A stretch of DNA of 53,924 nt from Bordetella parapertussis (GTDB lineage: Bacteria > Pseudomonadota > Gammaproteobacteria > Burkholderiales > SG8-41): the NCBI GenBank assembly GCA_945870465.1, contig CAMBSS010000005.1, forward strand, positions 1 through 53,924, given 5' to 3'. A program made the position numbers and the translations under genes. The notes beneath the pieces were generated by a model. That model had not been told where the DNA came from and did no database searches. It was given only the letters and a program-made list of their open reading frames with translations. This document shows positions 8,773 to 16,616 of this stretch, one piece after another (position 1 is the stretch's first letter; the number at the start of each line of letters is the position of its first letter).

Positions 8773-9735
8773 TTAATCGATTTTGACGTTGGCGTCCTTG
8801 ATGACCTTGGCCCACTTCGCGACTTCGTTTTTCAGGAACGCGGTGAGTTCAGCGGAGGTGCTGCCGACCGGTTCGATTCCGAGCTGCACGAATCGATCCT
8901 TGATCTCGGTGCGCCGCATGGCGGTGCCGGCCTCGCGCGACAGCTTGTCGACGATGGCCTTCGGCGTGCCTGCCGGGGCGAGCAGCGCGACCCAGGTGCC
9001 GCCGACGACCTGCACGCCGCCTTCGATGAGCGTGGGCATATCGGGCGCGACGGCAACCCTTTTTTCGCTGGTCATGCCGAGCGCCTTGATCTTGCCGGCG
9101 CGCACGTGTGGCAACATCGAAGAGGGCGTGTCGAGCATGATGTTGATCTGGCCGCCAATCAGATCCTGCAGGGCCGGCGCCGTTCCCTTGTACGGAACGT
9201 GCAGCATCTTGATGCCCGTGGTCGCCATCAGGAGTTCGGTGGTCAGGTGCGCGGCCGCGCCGATGCCGCTGGAGGCGAACGTGAGTTGTCCTGGTTTCGC
9301 TTTGGCGAGTTCGACCAGTTCCTTCACCGAAGTTGCGGCGAGCGAGTTGGTCGCGCAGACGATCAGGGGCGAGGTGGCGAGCAGCGAGACGTGCTCGAAG
9401 CTCTTGACCGAGTCGTAAGGCAGCTTGGCATACAGCGTCTGGTTCGCCGCGTGCGCGGCGATCACGGTGCCGAGCGTGTAGCCGTCGGGCGTCGCTTTCG
9501 ACACCATGTCGACGGCCAGGATGCTGTTGGCGCCGGGGCGGTTGTCGACGACGAAGGTCTGGCCGAGGCTTTTTGCAAGTTCGAGCGCGGTGATGCGCGT
9601 GACGAGGTCAGTGATGCCGCCCGGCGTGTAGGGCACCAGCACGCGTACCGGCCGGGTCGGATAGTCTTGGGCATGGATTGCGCCGCAAATGGCGAGCGCA
9701 CTGCAGGCAAGCATCAAGCGCAATTTGTATTGCAT
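8773..9735 (-). CDS. Bug/TctC family substrate-binding protein
   Basis: 320 residues with signal peptide (cleavage near AIHAQ), YPTRPVRVLVPYTPGGITDLV and VVDNRPGANSILAVDM. The binding-cleft loop has GGITD. It stands between the S51-like hydrolase gene (9 bases upstream) and another Bug gene (12 bases downstream). The two Bug proteins are clearly different sequences rather than a recent duplication. As with other orphan Bug proteins, a carboxylate ligand is expected from the family but is not shown here. Confidence 0.92.
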   Translation of the reverse strand: MQYKLRLMLACSALAICGAIHAQDYPTRPVRVLVPYTPGGITDLVTRITALELAKSLGQTFVVDNRPGANSILAVDMVSKATPDGYTLGTVIAAHAANQTLYAKLPYDSVKSFEHVSLLATSPLIVCATNSLAATSVKELVELAKAKPGQLTFASSGIGAAAHLTTELLMATTGIKMLHVPYKGTAPALQDLIGGQINIMLDTPSSMLPHVRAGKIKALGMTSEKRVAVAPDMPTLIEGGVQVVGGTWVALLAPAGTPKAIVDKLSREAGTAMRRTEIKDRFVQLGIEPVGSTSAELTAFLKNEVAKWAKVIKDANVKID

Positions 9736-9744
9736 GGCTTCTCC

Positions 9745-10464
9745 TCACTTCGTTGAAGTGCGCGCGCCGAGGTATTTTGTGGGAATGCGGGTCTCGACTG
9801 CGCGGTTGCGCAATTTTCGCACACGGTAGGCTTTTGCGCGCGGCCGGCTGCTCACGGCTTTTTGCAGCCGCGTGCCCACGTAGTGCAGCGCAACGCCGTC
9901 GTCCGCGGCGATGCCGTCCGTAATCGCTCCGCGCGCGACCAGCCGCTGAAAGGTAGGGCGGCGCAAAGGCTCGCTGTCGTAATGCGGGCAGTTGGCGCCG
10001 GCCAGAAAACCGAGGCAGGGCATGGCGGTCAGAGGTCCCGCGATGGAGTCGGTGAGGCCGTGCTCGAACCAGCAGATCGAGCCGGCGCTGGCGCCGCCCA
10101 ATACGATGCCGGCTTCCCACGCGGCACGCAGATGGCGGTCGAGTTCCCACTCGCGCCACACCGCGAGCATGCTGCGCGTGTTGCCACCGCCGACGAATAT
10201 CGCGTCCTGCTCGAGCACGAACGAAGCGAGGTCGCGCGGCGTGCGCGCGAACAGCGGCAGATGCGTCGGCCGGCAGGCGAACTGCCCGAACCCGGCGTAG
10301 AAGCGCAGGCGCCCCGCGTCGTTATCGCCGTGCGCGGCACCAATGAACGCGACCTTGGGCTTGCGCTTGCCGGTTTGCTTGAGGAAGTAATCGACGAGCA
10401 GCAGGTTGTCGAGTTCGATTGGCAGCGCCGCGCCGCCGATAGCAATGATTTGCCGTTTCTTCAT
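9745..10464 (-). CDS. S51-like serine hydrolase (peptidase E / cyanophycinase-like, type 1 GATase fold)
   Basis: 239 residues starting at ATG 10464 with MKKRQIIAIGGAALP, a typical first strand. IFVGGGNTRSML and the nucleophile elbow GGASAGSICW (GxSAG, serine at about residue 132) identify the peptidase S51 group, which includes dipeptidase E and cyanophycinase. Upstream in-frame codons overlap the enolase-superfamily gene and are not used; the start forms an ATGA overlap with that gene's stop, so the two are translationally coupled. A role in hydrolysing an amide or peptide-linked substrate of the neighbouring pathway is possible but not shown. Confidence 0.86.
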   Translation of the reverse strand: MKKRQIIAIGGAALPIELDNLLLVDYFLKQTGKRKPKVAFIGAAHGDNDAGRLRFYAGFGQFACRPTHLPLFARTPRDLASFVLEQDAIFVGGGNTRSMLAVWREWELDRHLRAAWEAGIVLGGASAGSICWFEHGLTDSIAGPLTAMPCLGFLAGANCPHYDSEPLRRPTFQRLVARGAITDGIAADDGVALHYVGTRLQKAVSSRPRAKAYRVRKLRNRAVETRIPTKYLGARTSTK

Positions 10465-11621
10465 ACGTAACTCGGCCCTTCGATGACCGGATGTTTCTTG
10501 ATGAAGTCTTCGTCGACATCGACGCCGATGCCGGGTTTCTCCAGCGGTGACACACAACCATCCTTGTTGACGATGTAAGGCGTGGAGGTCAGCGTGTCGC
10601 GGAAATGGTTGTTGCGCGACACGTCGCCTTCGAAATAGCCGCCGTTGTCGATGGCTGCGAGAAAATGAATGCACGCCGCCATGTTGATGCCTGTCATCGA
10701 GGTATGCGGGTTGATCTGCAGTTTGTAAGCCGACGCCATGGCAGCGATGCGCAGCGCTTCGGTGATGCCGCCGGTCTTGGAGAGGTCGGGCTGCAAAATG
10801 GTGATCGCACCGTCCTCGATCACGCGGTTGAATTCAAAACGCGTGTAATGGTTCTCGCCGGCTGCGAGGGGCACGCTGCTGAAAGTCGAGGCGAGCTCGT
10901 AGCTACGGTGGTCGTGCGGCGGAAACGGCTCTTCCAGCCAGCCGACATTGAGTTCTTCCATCGCCGGCATCACGGCGCGCGCGTCTTCCACGCTGTAGCC
11001 GATGTTGGCGTCCGTCAGTATCACGAGATCGTCGCCGAATGCTTTGCGCACGGCGGCGATGCGTTCGAGATCGCGCTTGGGCGAATCGCCGACGCGCAGT
11101 TTCAGTGCTTTATAACCGGCCTCTAGATGCGGCCGCGCTTCGGCGACGAGCGCCTTGGGGTCCTGGTAGCCGAGCGACACGCCGCCGGCATAGGCACGGA
11201 TGGGCTTGGCGCTGCCGCCCAGTAATTTGTACAAAGGCCAGCCGACCGCTTTGCCGCGAATGTCCCACAGCGCCTGGTCGATGCCGCTCATCGCCAGACA
11301 GGTGCCGGCGCCCATGCCGTGGCTCGCGAGTTGTTTATCGTAGATTTTTTTCCAGACGCCGACGACATCCGCGGCATTCATGCCGAGCACGAGCTGACGC
11401 AATGTCGTGTTGACGAGATGCGCGACCGTGCCCGGCGCGCGGCCATGATGTGATTCGCCAAAGCCAATGACGCCGCCTGCCGTTGTCACTTTGACGATGA
11501 CAGCGTCGCGCTTGACGACGCGCCCGACGCCGAGGCTGATGCTGTCCTCGGGCTTGACCGGGAAAGAAGTCGGGAACGCCTCAATGGCGATGATTTTCAG
11601 ATCGGGGTCACGCACTGTCAC
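10461..11621 (-). CDS. mandelate racemase/muconate lactonizing enzyme superfamily protein
   Basis: 386 residues from a GTG start at 11621 (a second GTG is two codons on); the frame runs further upstream but into the divergent promoter and Bug gene. Enolase-superfamily features are plain: N-terminal capping domain, the barrel with ALKLRVG, metal ligands in LTDANIGY (Asp), LEEPFPPHD (Glu) and AAGENHY (Glu), then LQPDLSKTGG and the base histidine in INPHTSM, as in the mandelate-racemase branch (sugar-acid dehydratases and racemases). The usual K-x-K/H on the second strand reads K-L-R. First gene of a leftward operon with an S51 hydrolase and two Bug receptors, so a sugar-acid catabolic role is likely; the substrate cannot be assigned. 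Confidence 0.9.
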   Translation of the reverse strand: MTVRDPDLKIIAIEAFPTSFPVKPEDSISLGVGRVVKRDAVIVKVTTAGGVIGFGESHHGRAPGTVAHLVNTTLRQLVLGMNAADVVGVWKKIYDKQLASHGMGAGTCLAMSGIDQALWDIRGKAVGWPLYKLLGGSAKPIRAYAGGVSLGYQDPKALVAEARPHLEAGYKALKLRVGDSPKRDLERIAAVRKAFGDDLVILTDANIGYSVEDARAVMPAMEELNVGWLEEPFPPHDHRSYELASTFSSVPLAAGENHYTRFEFNRVIEDGAITILQPDLSKTGGITEALRIAAMASAYKLQINPHTSMTGINMAACIHFLAAIDNGGYFEGDVSRNNHFRDTLTSTPYIVNKDGCVSPLEKPGIGVDVDEDFIKKHPVIEGPSYV

Positions 11622-11790
11622 TGATTGCCTTCGCGGCGGATGGTCCAGCGCGCATTCTATATGACAGCGGCAATGACGGCGCTCATGGCGGTGGGCTTGT
11701 TGTCGTGGTGCTAAACTCCCGCGAAAGCCGCGAAGTGCCTGCGGTTGTCCAACGCAATGCGCTCGCGCAGCGCTCCGAGGAGAGTCGCAT

Positions 11791-12759
11791 ATGAACCGTC
11801 GCAATAGTGTATTGCTCACCGTACTTGCCCTGCTGGCCGCTTCCCACGCGACCGCGCAAACCTGGGCGCCGGCCAAGCCGATCAAGATCCTCGTCGGCTC
11901 GCCACCCGGGGGCAGCAACGACATCATGGCGCGCGCCATCGGGCAGCGCCTGAGCGAGGTGCTGGGCCAGCCGGTGCTGGTGGACAACCGTCCGGGCGCG
12001 AGCCAGATGCTCGCTGCGGACCTGATGTCGAAATCGGCGCCCGACGGCAGCACCATTTATATTTCTTCCAGCACGTACACCACGACAGTAGCTCTGCAGC
12101 CCAAGCAGCAGTTCGATCCCGTCAACGACGTTACCGGCGTGGCGCTGCTCGGCAACGGTCCGCTGGTTTTGGTGGTGCATCCTTCGGTGCCCGCGAAGAC
12201 TGCCAAAGATCTTATCGCCATCGCGCGCGCGCGGCCGGGCGAGTTGAATTACACCTCGTCCGGTGTCGGCGGCATCAACCACATGGGAACGGAAGTGTTC
12301 GCATCGATGGCGAAAATCAAGATGGTGCACGTGCCGCACAAGGGCATGTCGCCCGCGCTCACCGACCTCATGGCGGGACAGGTGCAGGTCCTGCTGGTCA
12401 GCGCTGCTTCCGTGGAAGCGCAGATCAAAAGCAGCCGCCTGCGCGCCATCGGCATGAGTACCGCGAAGCGCTCCTCGTTCGCGCCCAACCTGCCGACCAT
12501 CGCGGAAAGCGGGCTGCCCGGCTACGACGTCTCGCTGTGGTGGGGAATTTTCGCGCCGGTTAAAACCCCGCGGCCGGTGATCGAACGATTGAACGCCGAG
12601 ATCAACAAAATTCTCGTCACCGAAGAAATCAAAAAGCGCTTCGCGGATTTCGGGGCCGAACCGACGCCCGCGAGTCCGGAAGCGTTCACCGCAATGTTCA
12701 AGTCCGAAATCGTGAAGTGGAGCAAGGTCGTCAAAGAGTCCGGCATCAAGGCGGAATGA
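11791..12759 (+). CDS. Bug/TctC family substrate-binding protein
   Basis: 322 residues. Signal peptide (LLTVLALLAASHATAQ), then IKILVGSPPGGSNDIMAR and VLVDNRPGASQMLAADL, NYTSSGVGGINHMGTEVF and PHKGMSPALTDLMAGQ, all Bug signatures. Start ATG at 11791 follows a GAGGAGAG ribosome-binding site at 11778-11785. It is divergent from the enolase-superfamily gene, with a 169-base shared intergenic region in which I see no clear operator. This makes four Bug genes in 12 kb. Confidence 0.93.
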   Translation: MNRRNSVLLTVLALLAASHATAQTWAPAKPIKILVGSPPGGSNDIMARAIGQRLSEVLGQPVLVDNRPGASQMLAADLMSKSAPDGSTIYISSSTYTTTVALQPKQQFDPVNDVTGVALLGNGPLVLVVHPSVPAKTAKDLIAIARARPGELNYTSSGVGGINHMGTEVFASMAKIKMVHVPHKGMSPALTDLMAGQVQVLLVSAASVEAQIKSSRLRAIGMSTAKRSSFAPNLPTIAESGLPGYDVSLWWGIFAPVKTPRPVIERLNAEINKILVTEEIKKRFADFGAEPTPASPEAFTAMFKSEIVKWSKVVKESGIKAE

Positions 12760-12841
12760 CGGCGGGTATTTTCAGCCGGTGCGCGCTTTCGCTTCACCTG
12801 GAAGGCTGGCTGGCAGGGGGCTGTCTGTAAAGATAATCGTA

Positions 12842-13036
12842 TTACTTGGCCAGAATCAATTTACCTTTGCTGGCCTGGCGCAGCGAGTAGATTTCGCCCA
12901 CATGCTCGATCAGCACTTCGCGCTGGCTGCCGAACAGCTCGTCACTGCGGATTTGCCGGCGTTGCGCCTGGTTGCCGGCGGCAATCACGGGCGTGCCCGT
13001 TTGTTCCACCGCGGTTATGGGGGCTGCAGGTTTCAC
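12842..13036 (-). CDS. hemP: hemin uptake protein HemP
   Basis: 64 residues. The second half, SDELFGSQREVLIEH followed by GEIYSLRQASKGKLILAK, is the whole conserved HemP domain (pattern LFxxxREVxIEHxGxxYxLRxTxxGKLILxK). HemP is a tiny protein that in several betaproteobacteria is induced by iron starvation and promotes expression of haem receptors. The start is GTG at 13036 and overlaps the stop of the upstream membrane gene as GTGA, so both are translated from one Fur-box promoter upstream. No haem receptor or ABC transporter genes lie in this window. Confidence 0.88.
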   Translation of the reverse strand: MKPAAPITAVEQTGTPVIAAGNQAQRRQIRSDELFGSQREVLIEHVGEIYSLRQASKGKLILAK

Positions 13037-13407
13037 TCGCGCGATGTCCCGGTCCTGGCCTGGCTATTAAATGCGGAGATCGCCAGCCAGGCGGCGGGAA
13101 TGAGGACCAGCGCGATCGAATAAATCTGCGCGTAAACGCCCTCGGCATACGCTTCGGTCGCCTCGTTCCAGTATTCGTTGTCGATCGGCAACGCATGGGC
13201 TTCCGTGAGTTCATGGAAGCTGTACAGCAGCAGTTGCAGCGCAAACAACAACAGGAAAATCGACGTGACCTGAAAAAACAGCGCGAGGTTCACGCGGCGG
13301 CCGTAACGCGACCATGCCCAGGCCAGCAGGACGGTAATCGCCACGCCCGCAAGGCGATTACGCGAGTTGGTGTCGCCCCAGGCCTGAATTCTTCCGGTTA
13401 ATTCCAT
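13033..13407 (-). CDS. small membrane protein resembling the C-terminal third of FTR1-family iron permeases
   Basis: 124 residues with three hydrophobic segments (about 19-34, 42-63 and 93-112). The stretch AWAWSRYGRRVNLALFFQVT, then FLLLFALQLLLYSFHELTEA, fits the end of FTR1/EfeU proteins (pattern R.GRR.NL..FF..T..LL.LFA..L......EL.EA). The first half of FTR1, with the REXXE iron-binding motifs, is missing, and no in-frame sequence upstream encodes it. So it is either a shortened remnant or a separate small relative. Expression under a Fur-type promoter with hemP argues it is still an iron-regulated gene. The FTR1 relation is from remembered motif pattern and should be treated as probable, not proven. 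Confidence 0.68.
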   Translation of the reverse strand: MELTGRIQAWGDTNSRNRLAGVAITVLLAWAWSRYGRRVNLALFFQVTSIFLLLFALQLLLYSFHELTEAHALPIDNEYWNEATEAYAEGVYAQIYSIALVLIPAAWLAISAFNSQARTGTSRE

Positions 13408-13501
13408 TACTTCGGTTGTGTAATTTTTAAATCAAATCAATAGCTTGTTTTAAAGTCCCGCGCCACATCAAAACCTGGGGTCGGCGTTTGACGGAGCGAT
13501 A

Positions 13502-13530
13502 AATATAAATGCGAATGATTCGCATTGCAA
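13502..13530 (-). promoter_or_regulatory. promoter with embedded Fur-box palindrome
   Basis: On the minus strand TTGCAA (13530-13525) and TATATT (13507-13502) are 17 bases apart. The spacer and the edge of the -35 are occupied by a perfect 19-base inverted repeat, AATGCGAATGATTCGCATT at 13508-13526, which has the shape and core (GAATGATTC) of Fur boxes. Fur-Fe(II) bound here would block RNA polymerase. It drives the FTR1-like gene and hemP, starting 95 bases upstream of the first ATG. Confidence 0.8.
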
Positions 13531-13581
13531 TAAAATATTTGGATCGAATCCTTGCAAATGGGCGGGACCTTGTCGTGGGTA

Positions 13582-14568
13582 TTACTGCTTCGCCGGCGCA
13601 GACCTGAATGCAACGCACGGGTCCGGCCGCTCCCATCGCGGAGTGAACCATACAAAGTCGAATGGCAATACTCCCGCCGTGGCGGTTTTGAGGTAGTCCC
13701 GCGGTTCGCCGGCGCCGGCTTCCACTTCCAGAATGCCCACCGCGCATACCGTTACACCAGACACCGCAGCTTGCAGATAAAGCGGCACAGCGAGGTCGCG
13801 CCGCACGTGCCCGTTGCCCGTAATCAGCACCGCGCCATCACTGCCTGCATGTAGCAAAGACCTCGCGAGCGTCGCGTCGCGGGCGCGTTGTGCGGCGGTC
13901 ATGGCCGGGACCATGGATTCAGGCAACGCACGGCAGTGGCCTTCTATGATGATGTCGCGCAGCACCTGTTCCTTTGCGCCCGACCACGCGGCATCGAGAT
14001 GCAACGCCGCAATGCGTTCCGGCGTCAGCGCGGCCAACCCGAGTTTGACGATTTGTCCCGCGTCCGCGCGCGAGAGATTCGCCGCGCGCAGCGGCATGCC
14101 GAAACGCAATGCTGTTTCTATCAGCGGACGGTAATAGTCCCAGGTCCATCCTTTGCGGTTGAAATTTACTGCGTCCGCGACGGCTTCAGCGTCGATTTTT
14201 CCCTGCTGCTGACGTTGCTGCAGTGCTGCGTCATGTTCGAGGTCGAATTGCTCGAGCGCGACAACCGGTTTCAAGGCGCCGGCACCCATGGCCGTCAGCA
14301 GGTCCGCCTGTATCGCGTGGTGGTCGGGGTTGTCGTGTACCTCTCCCAGCAACCGGAAGTATGCCTGCCTGAGGCTGCCGATGAGTTCATCCGGGGACAC
14401 GAAACGTCCTGCGACTGCATGCCAGATTCTTCCAGCGAGGGGATGGTCGCGCAGCAAGGTGGATCGCCAGCGCTTGTCCGGTGCCATCGCGGAGCGCACG
14501 CCGGCGGGCGCCAGCAGCGCAGCGAGCGCGGTCCAGCCTAACGCGCGCAGCGCAAATCTTCGATGCAT
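13582..14568 (-). CDS. ChaN family haem-binding uptake protein
   Basis: 328 residues with an N-terminal signal peptide (RRFALRALGWTALAALLAPAG). The ChaN/DUF399 fold is recognised by YFRLLGEVHDNPDHH near residue 90, VVALEQFD, KGWTWDYYRPLIETALRFGMPLRA and the C-terminal ITGNGHVRRDLAVPLYL. ChaN of Campylobacter binds two haems on the outer membrane through tyrosine and histidine ligands. There is no clear lipobox cysteine, unlike classic ChaN lipoproteins. The gene lies upstream of, and on the same strand as, the Fur-box promoter and hemP, completing a haem/iron cluster of three genes. Confidence 0.87.
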   Translation of the reverse strand: MHRRFALRALGWTALAALLAPAGVRSAMAPDKRWRSTLLRDHPLAGRIWHAVAGRFVSPDELIGSLRQAYFRLLGEVHDNPDHHAIQADLLTAMGAGALKPVVALEQFDLEHDAALQQRQQQGKIDAEAVADAVNFNRKGWTWDYYRPLIETALRFGMPLRAANLSRADAGQIVKLGLAALTPERIAALHLDAAWSGAKEQVLRDIIIEGHCRALPESMVPAMTAAQRARDATLARSLLHAGSDGAVLITGNGHVRRDLAVPLYLQAAVSGVTVCAVGILEVEAGAGEPRDYLKTATAGVLPFDFVWFTPRWERPDPCVAFRSAPAKQ

Positions 14569-14599
14569 CGGGGAAGTATCACTGGAACCGCTTTGGGAC

Positions 14600-14797
14600 T
14601 TACGTGCCCAGCCGTTTTTTGACTGCCGCCAGCAGCTCGCTGCGCGAAAACGGTTTGGTCAGGAAGTCTTCGTCGAGGCGCGCGACGCGGCACACCGCAG
14701 GCAGCGCGGCAACGCTTGCAGCGGAACGCCGCGGCCTGGCGGTCGCGGACGGCCGTTTGCGGGCCGGCTTTGCTGTGCGCTGCGGATGCGTGGCCAA
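14600..14797 (-). pseudogene. fragment encoding the C-terminal tail of a response-regulator receiver domain
   Basis: 65 codons. The last 25 residues, DEDFLTKPFSRSELLAAVKKRL, are the alpha4-beta5-alpha5 end of a receiver domain, with the conserved lysine-proline pair (TKPF). The part before it is basic and of low complexity and does not contain the phospho-acceptor aspartate or the rest of the domain. Most likely a decayed remnant; a small expressed protein cannot be excluded. It sits 31 bases upstream of chaN on the same strand and divergent from birA. Confidence 0.4.
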
Positions 14798-14845
14798 AAC
14801 GGGGATTCCTGTGCGGTGGATTTATCGACTATTCTATACGACCCC

Positions 14846-15823
14846 ATGAATGCGTTGACCTTTCAGGCATTGCGTATGCTCGCCGACGGCGAATTCCGTT
14901 CCGGCGAGACGATGGCGCGCGTCCTCGGCGTCTCGCGCGCCAGCGTGTGGAACGCGCTGCACGCGCTCGACGCTTCAGGCATCGAGGTATTCAAGGTGCG
15001 CGGCCGCGGCTATCGCCTGGCGGAGCCGTTGTCGCTGCTGGCGGCGGATGCCGTCCTATCCGCGCTGGGCGCGTCGGCGCCGCGGTTTGCCGTCGAGGTG
15101 GTCGACAGCGTCGAATCGACCAACAGCCTGCTGATGGGCCGCGCAGCGGCGGGTGCCGCCAGCGGTACCGTGATCGCCGCCGAGTGGCAGACGCAGGGGC
15201 GCGGCCGGCGTGGCCGCGCGTGGCATGCGCTGCCCGGTGCCGCGCTCACGTTCTCCGTGCTGTGGCGATTCGAGCAGGGCGCGGGAGCATTGGCGGGCTT
15301 GAGCCTGGCCGTCGGCCTGGCCGTGACGCGCGCGCTCGCGCAGTGCGGCATGCGCGAGGCGGGTTTGAAATGGCCCAACGATGTGTTGTGGCGCGGCCGC
15401 AAGCTCGCCGGTATTCTCATTGAAATGCAGGGCGACATGCTGGGACCGAGCGCGGCCGTGATCGGCATCGGGCTGAACTGCCGCATGCCGGCGGCATTGC
15501 TCGACCGCATCGACCAGCCGGCGGTCGATGTCGCTACTGCCTGCGGCACGCCGCCTGAGCGCAACCGTTTGCTCGCCGGGTTGCTGACCGAACTCGATAC
15601 CATATTGACGGAATTTTCCCGTGAGGGTTTCGCATCATTTCGCGATGAATGGCAGGCGTGTCACGTGTTCCAGGGCAAGCCGGTCAAAATCGCGCTGCCC
15701 GATGGCGGCATCGTCAATGGCACCGCCGAAGGAGTGGCGGAAAACGGCGCGCTGTTGCTTGCCACGCAGTCCGGGCAATTACGCTTTCACAGCGGCGAAG
15801 TCAGCCTGCGGGCGGCAGCATGA
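14846..15823 (+). CDS. birA: bifunctional biotin--protein ligase / biotin operon repressor
   Basis: 325 residues from ATG 14846. Residues 1-60 form a winged helix-turn-helix (GETMARVLGVSRASVWNALHALDASG), so it may also repress biotin genes. The ligase domain has the biotinyl-AMP loop GRGRRGRAWHALPG (family GRGRxGRxW), LKWPNDVLWRGRKLAGILIE and the small C-terminal SH3-like domain. It biotinylates AccB and similar acceptors in the cytoplasm. The frame is open far upstream but that part overlaps chaN and the receiver fragment; the HTH fixes the start. No obvious Shine-Dalgarno precedes it. Its stop overlaps the coaX start (ATGA). Confidence 0.95.
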   Translation: MNALTFQALRMLADGEFRSGETMARVLGVSRASVWNALHALDASGIEVFKVRGRGYRLAEPLSLLAADAVLSALGASAPRFAVEVVDSVESTNSLLMGRAAAGAASGTVIAAEWQTQGRGRRGRAWHALPGAALTFSVLWRFEQGAGALAGLSLAVGLAVTRALAQCGMREAGLKWPNDVLWRGRKLAGILIEMQGDMLGPSAAVIGIGLNCRMPAALLDRIDQPAVDVATACGTPPERNRLLAGLLTELDTILTEFSREGFASFRDEWQACHVFQGKPVKIALPDGGIVNGTAEGVAENGALLLATQSGQLRFHSGEVSLRAAA

Positions 15824-16593
15824 AGGCGCCACGTACGCGGAGCAAAGCCGGGCGCACGGTGCTGGCGATAGACGCCGGCAATACGCGCATCAAATGGGGC
15901 GTCCACGATGGCGCGCGCTGGCAGGTGCAGGCGTCGCTCGAAACCGCGCGCGCCGGCAAACTGAAAGCCGCGCTCGCCCGCATCGACACGCCGCAAGTCA
16001 TCGTGGTATCAAACGTCGCCGGCGCAGCGTTGCGAGAAAAATTGTTGCGTGCGTTGCCGGCGAAGCCCGCGCCGCGCTGGATCAAAAGCGAACGCGTGCA
16101 ATGCGGTGTCTGGAGCAGCTATGCCACGCCGGGGCAACTCGGTTGCGATCGCTGGGCGGCGCTGATCGGGGCCTACCGGCTGTTCGGCGCGGCGTCCATC
16201 GTGGTTAATGCCGGTACCGCTCTGACGGTCGATGCGTTGACTGCGGACGGCGTATTCGCGGGCGGCATGATCGTTCCCGGCACGGATTTGATGCGCAAGG
16301 CGCTGGCAGCCAATACCGCGGCGTTGAAGCTGCGGCCCGGCGGGTTCAGTTTTTTTCCCGACGCGACGGGCGACGCCATCATGAGCGGCGCGATCAATGC
16401 GGCGTGCGGGGCGGTCGAGCGCATGGCGCGGTTTCTCGAGGAGGCCGTCCAGGCCCACCCGTTGTGCGTGCTGTCGGGCGGCGGGGCGGCTTTGCTGGCG
16501 CCCCACCTTAGCCTTGAAGTCAAGGTAGTGGATAATCTGGTACTCGAAGGATTGCTGACGATTGCCGATGACGAGACCAAGCGGGCGACCTGA
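15820..16593 (+). CDS. coaX: type III pantothenate kinase
   Basis: 257 residues, normal for CoaX, which phosphorylates pantothenate in the first step of coenzyme A synthesis. The ASKHA phosphate loops are visible: LAIDAGNTRIKWG near the N-terminus, PGQLGCDRWAALIGAYRL, IVVNAGTALTVDALT and GGMIVPGTDLM, ending with LSGGGAALLAP. Start ATG 15820 forms an ATGA overlap with the birA stop; birA-coaX pairing is common in betaproteobacteria. Confidence 0.96.
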   Translation: MKAPRTRSKAGRTVLAIDAGNTRIKWGVHDGARWQVQASLETARAGKLKAALARIDTPQVIVVSNVAGAALREKLLRALPAKPAPRWIKSERVQCGVWSSYATPGQLGCDRWAALIGAYRLFGAASIVVNAGTALTVDALTADGVFAGGMIVPGTDLMRKALAANTAALKLRPGGFSFFPDATGDAIMSGAINAACGAVERMARFLEEAVQAHPLCVLSGGGAALLAPHLSLEVKVVDNLVLEGLLTIADDETKRAT

Positions 16594-16616
16594 CGTGCGG
16601 ACGTGATGCATACACC

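Noticed and set aside
14288..15823. A 511-codon open frame ending as BirA
   Set aside because: The first 186 codons overlay chaN and the receiver fragment on the other strand; the winged-helix start at 14846 is the normal BirA N-terminus.
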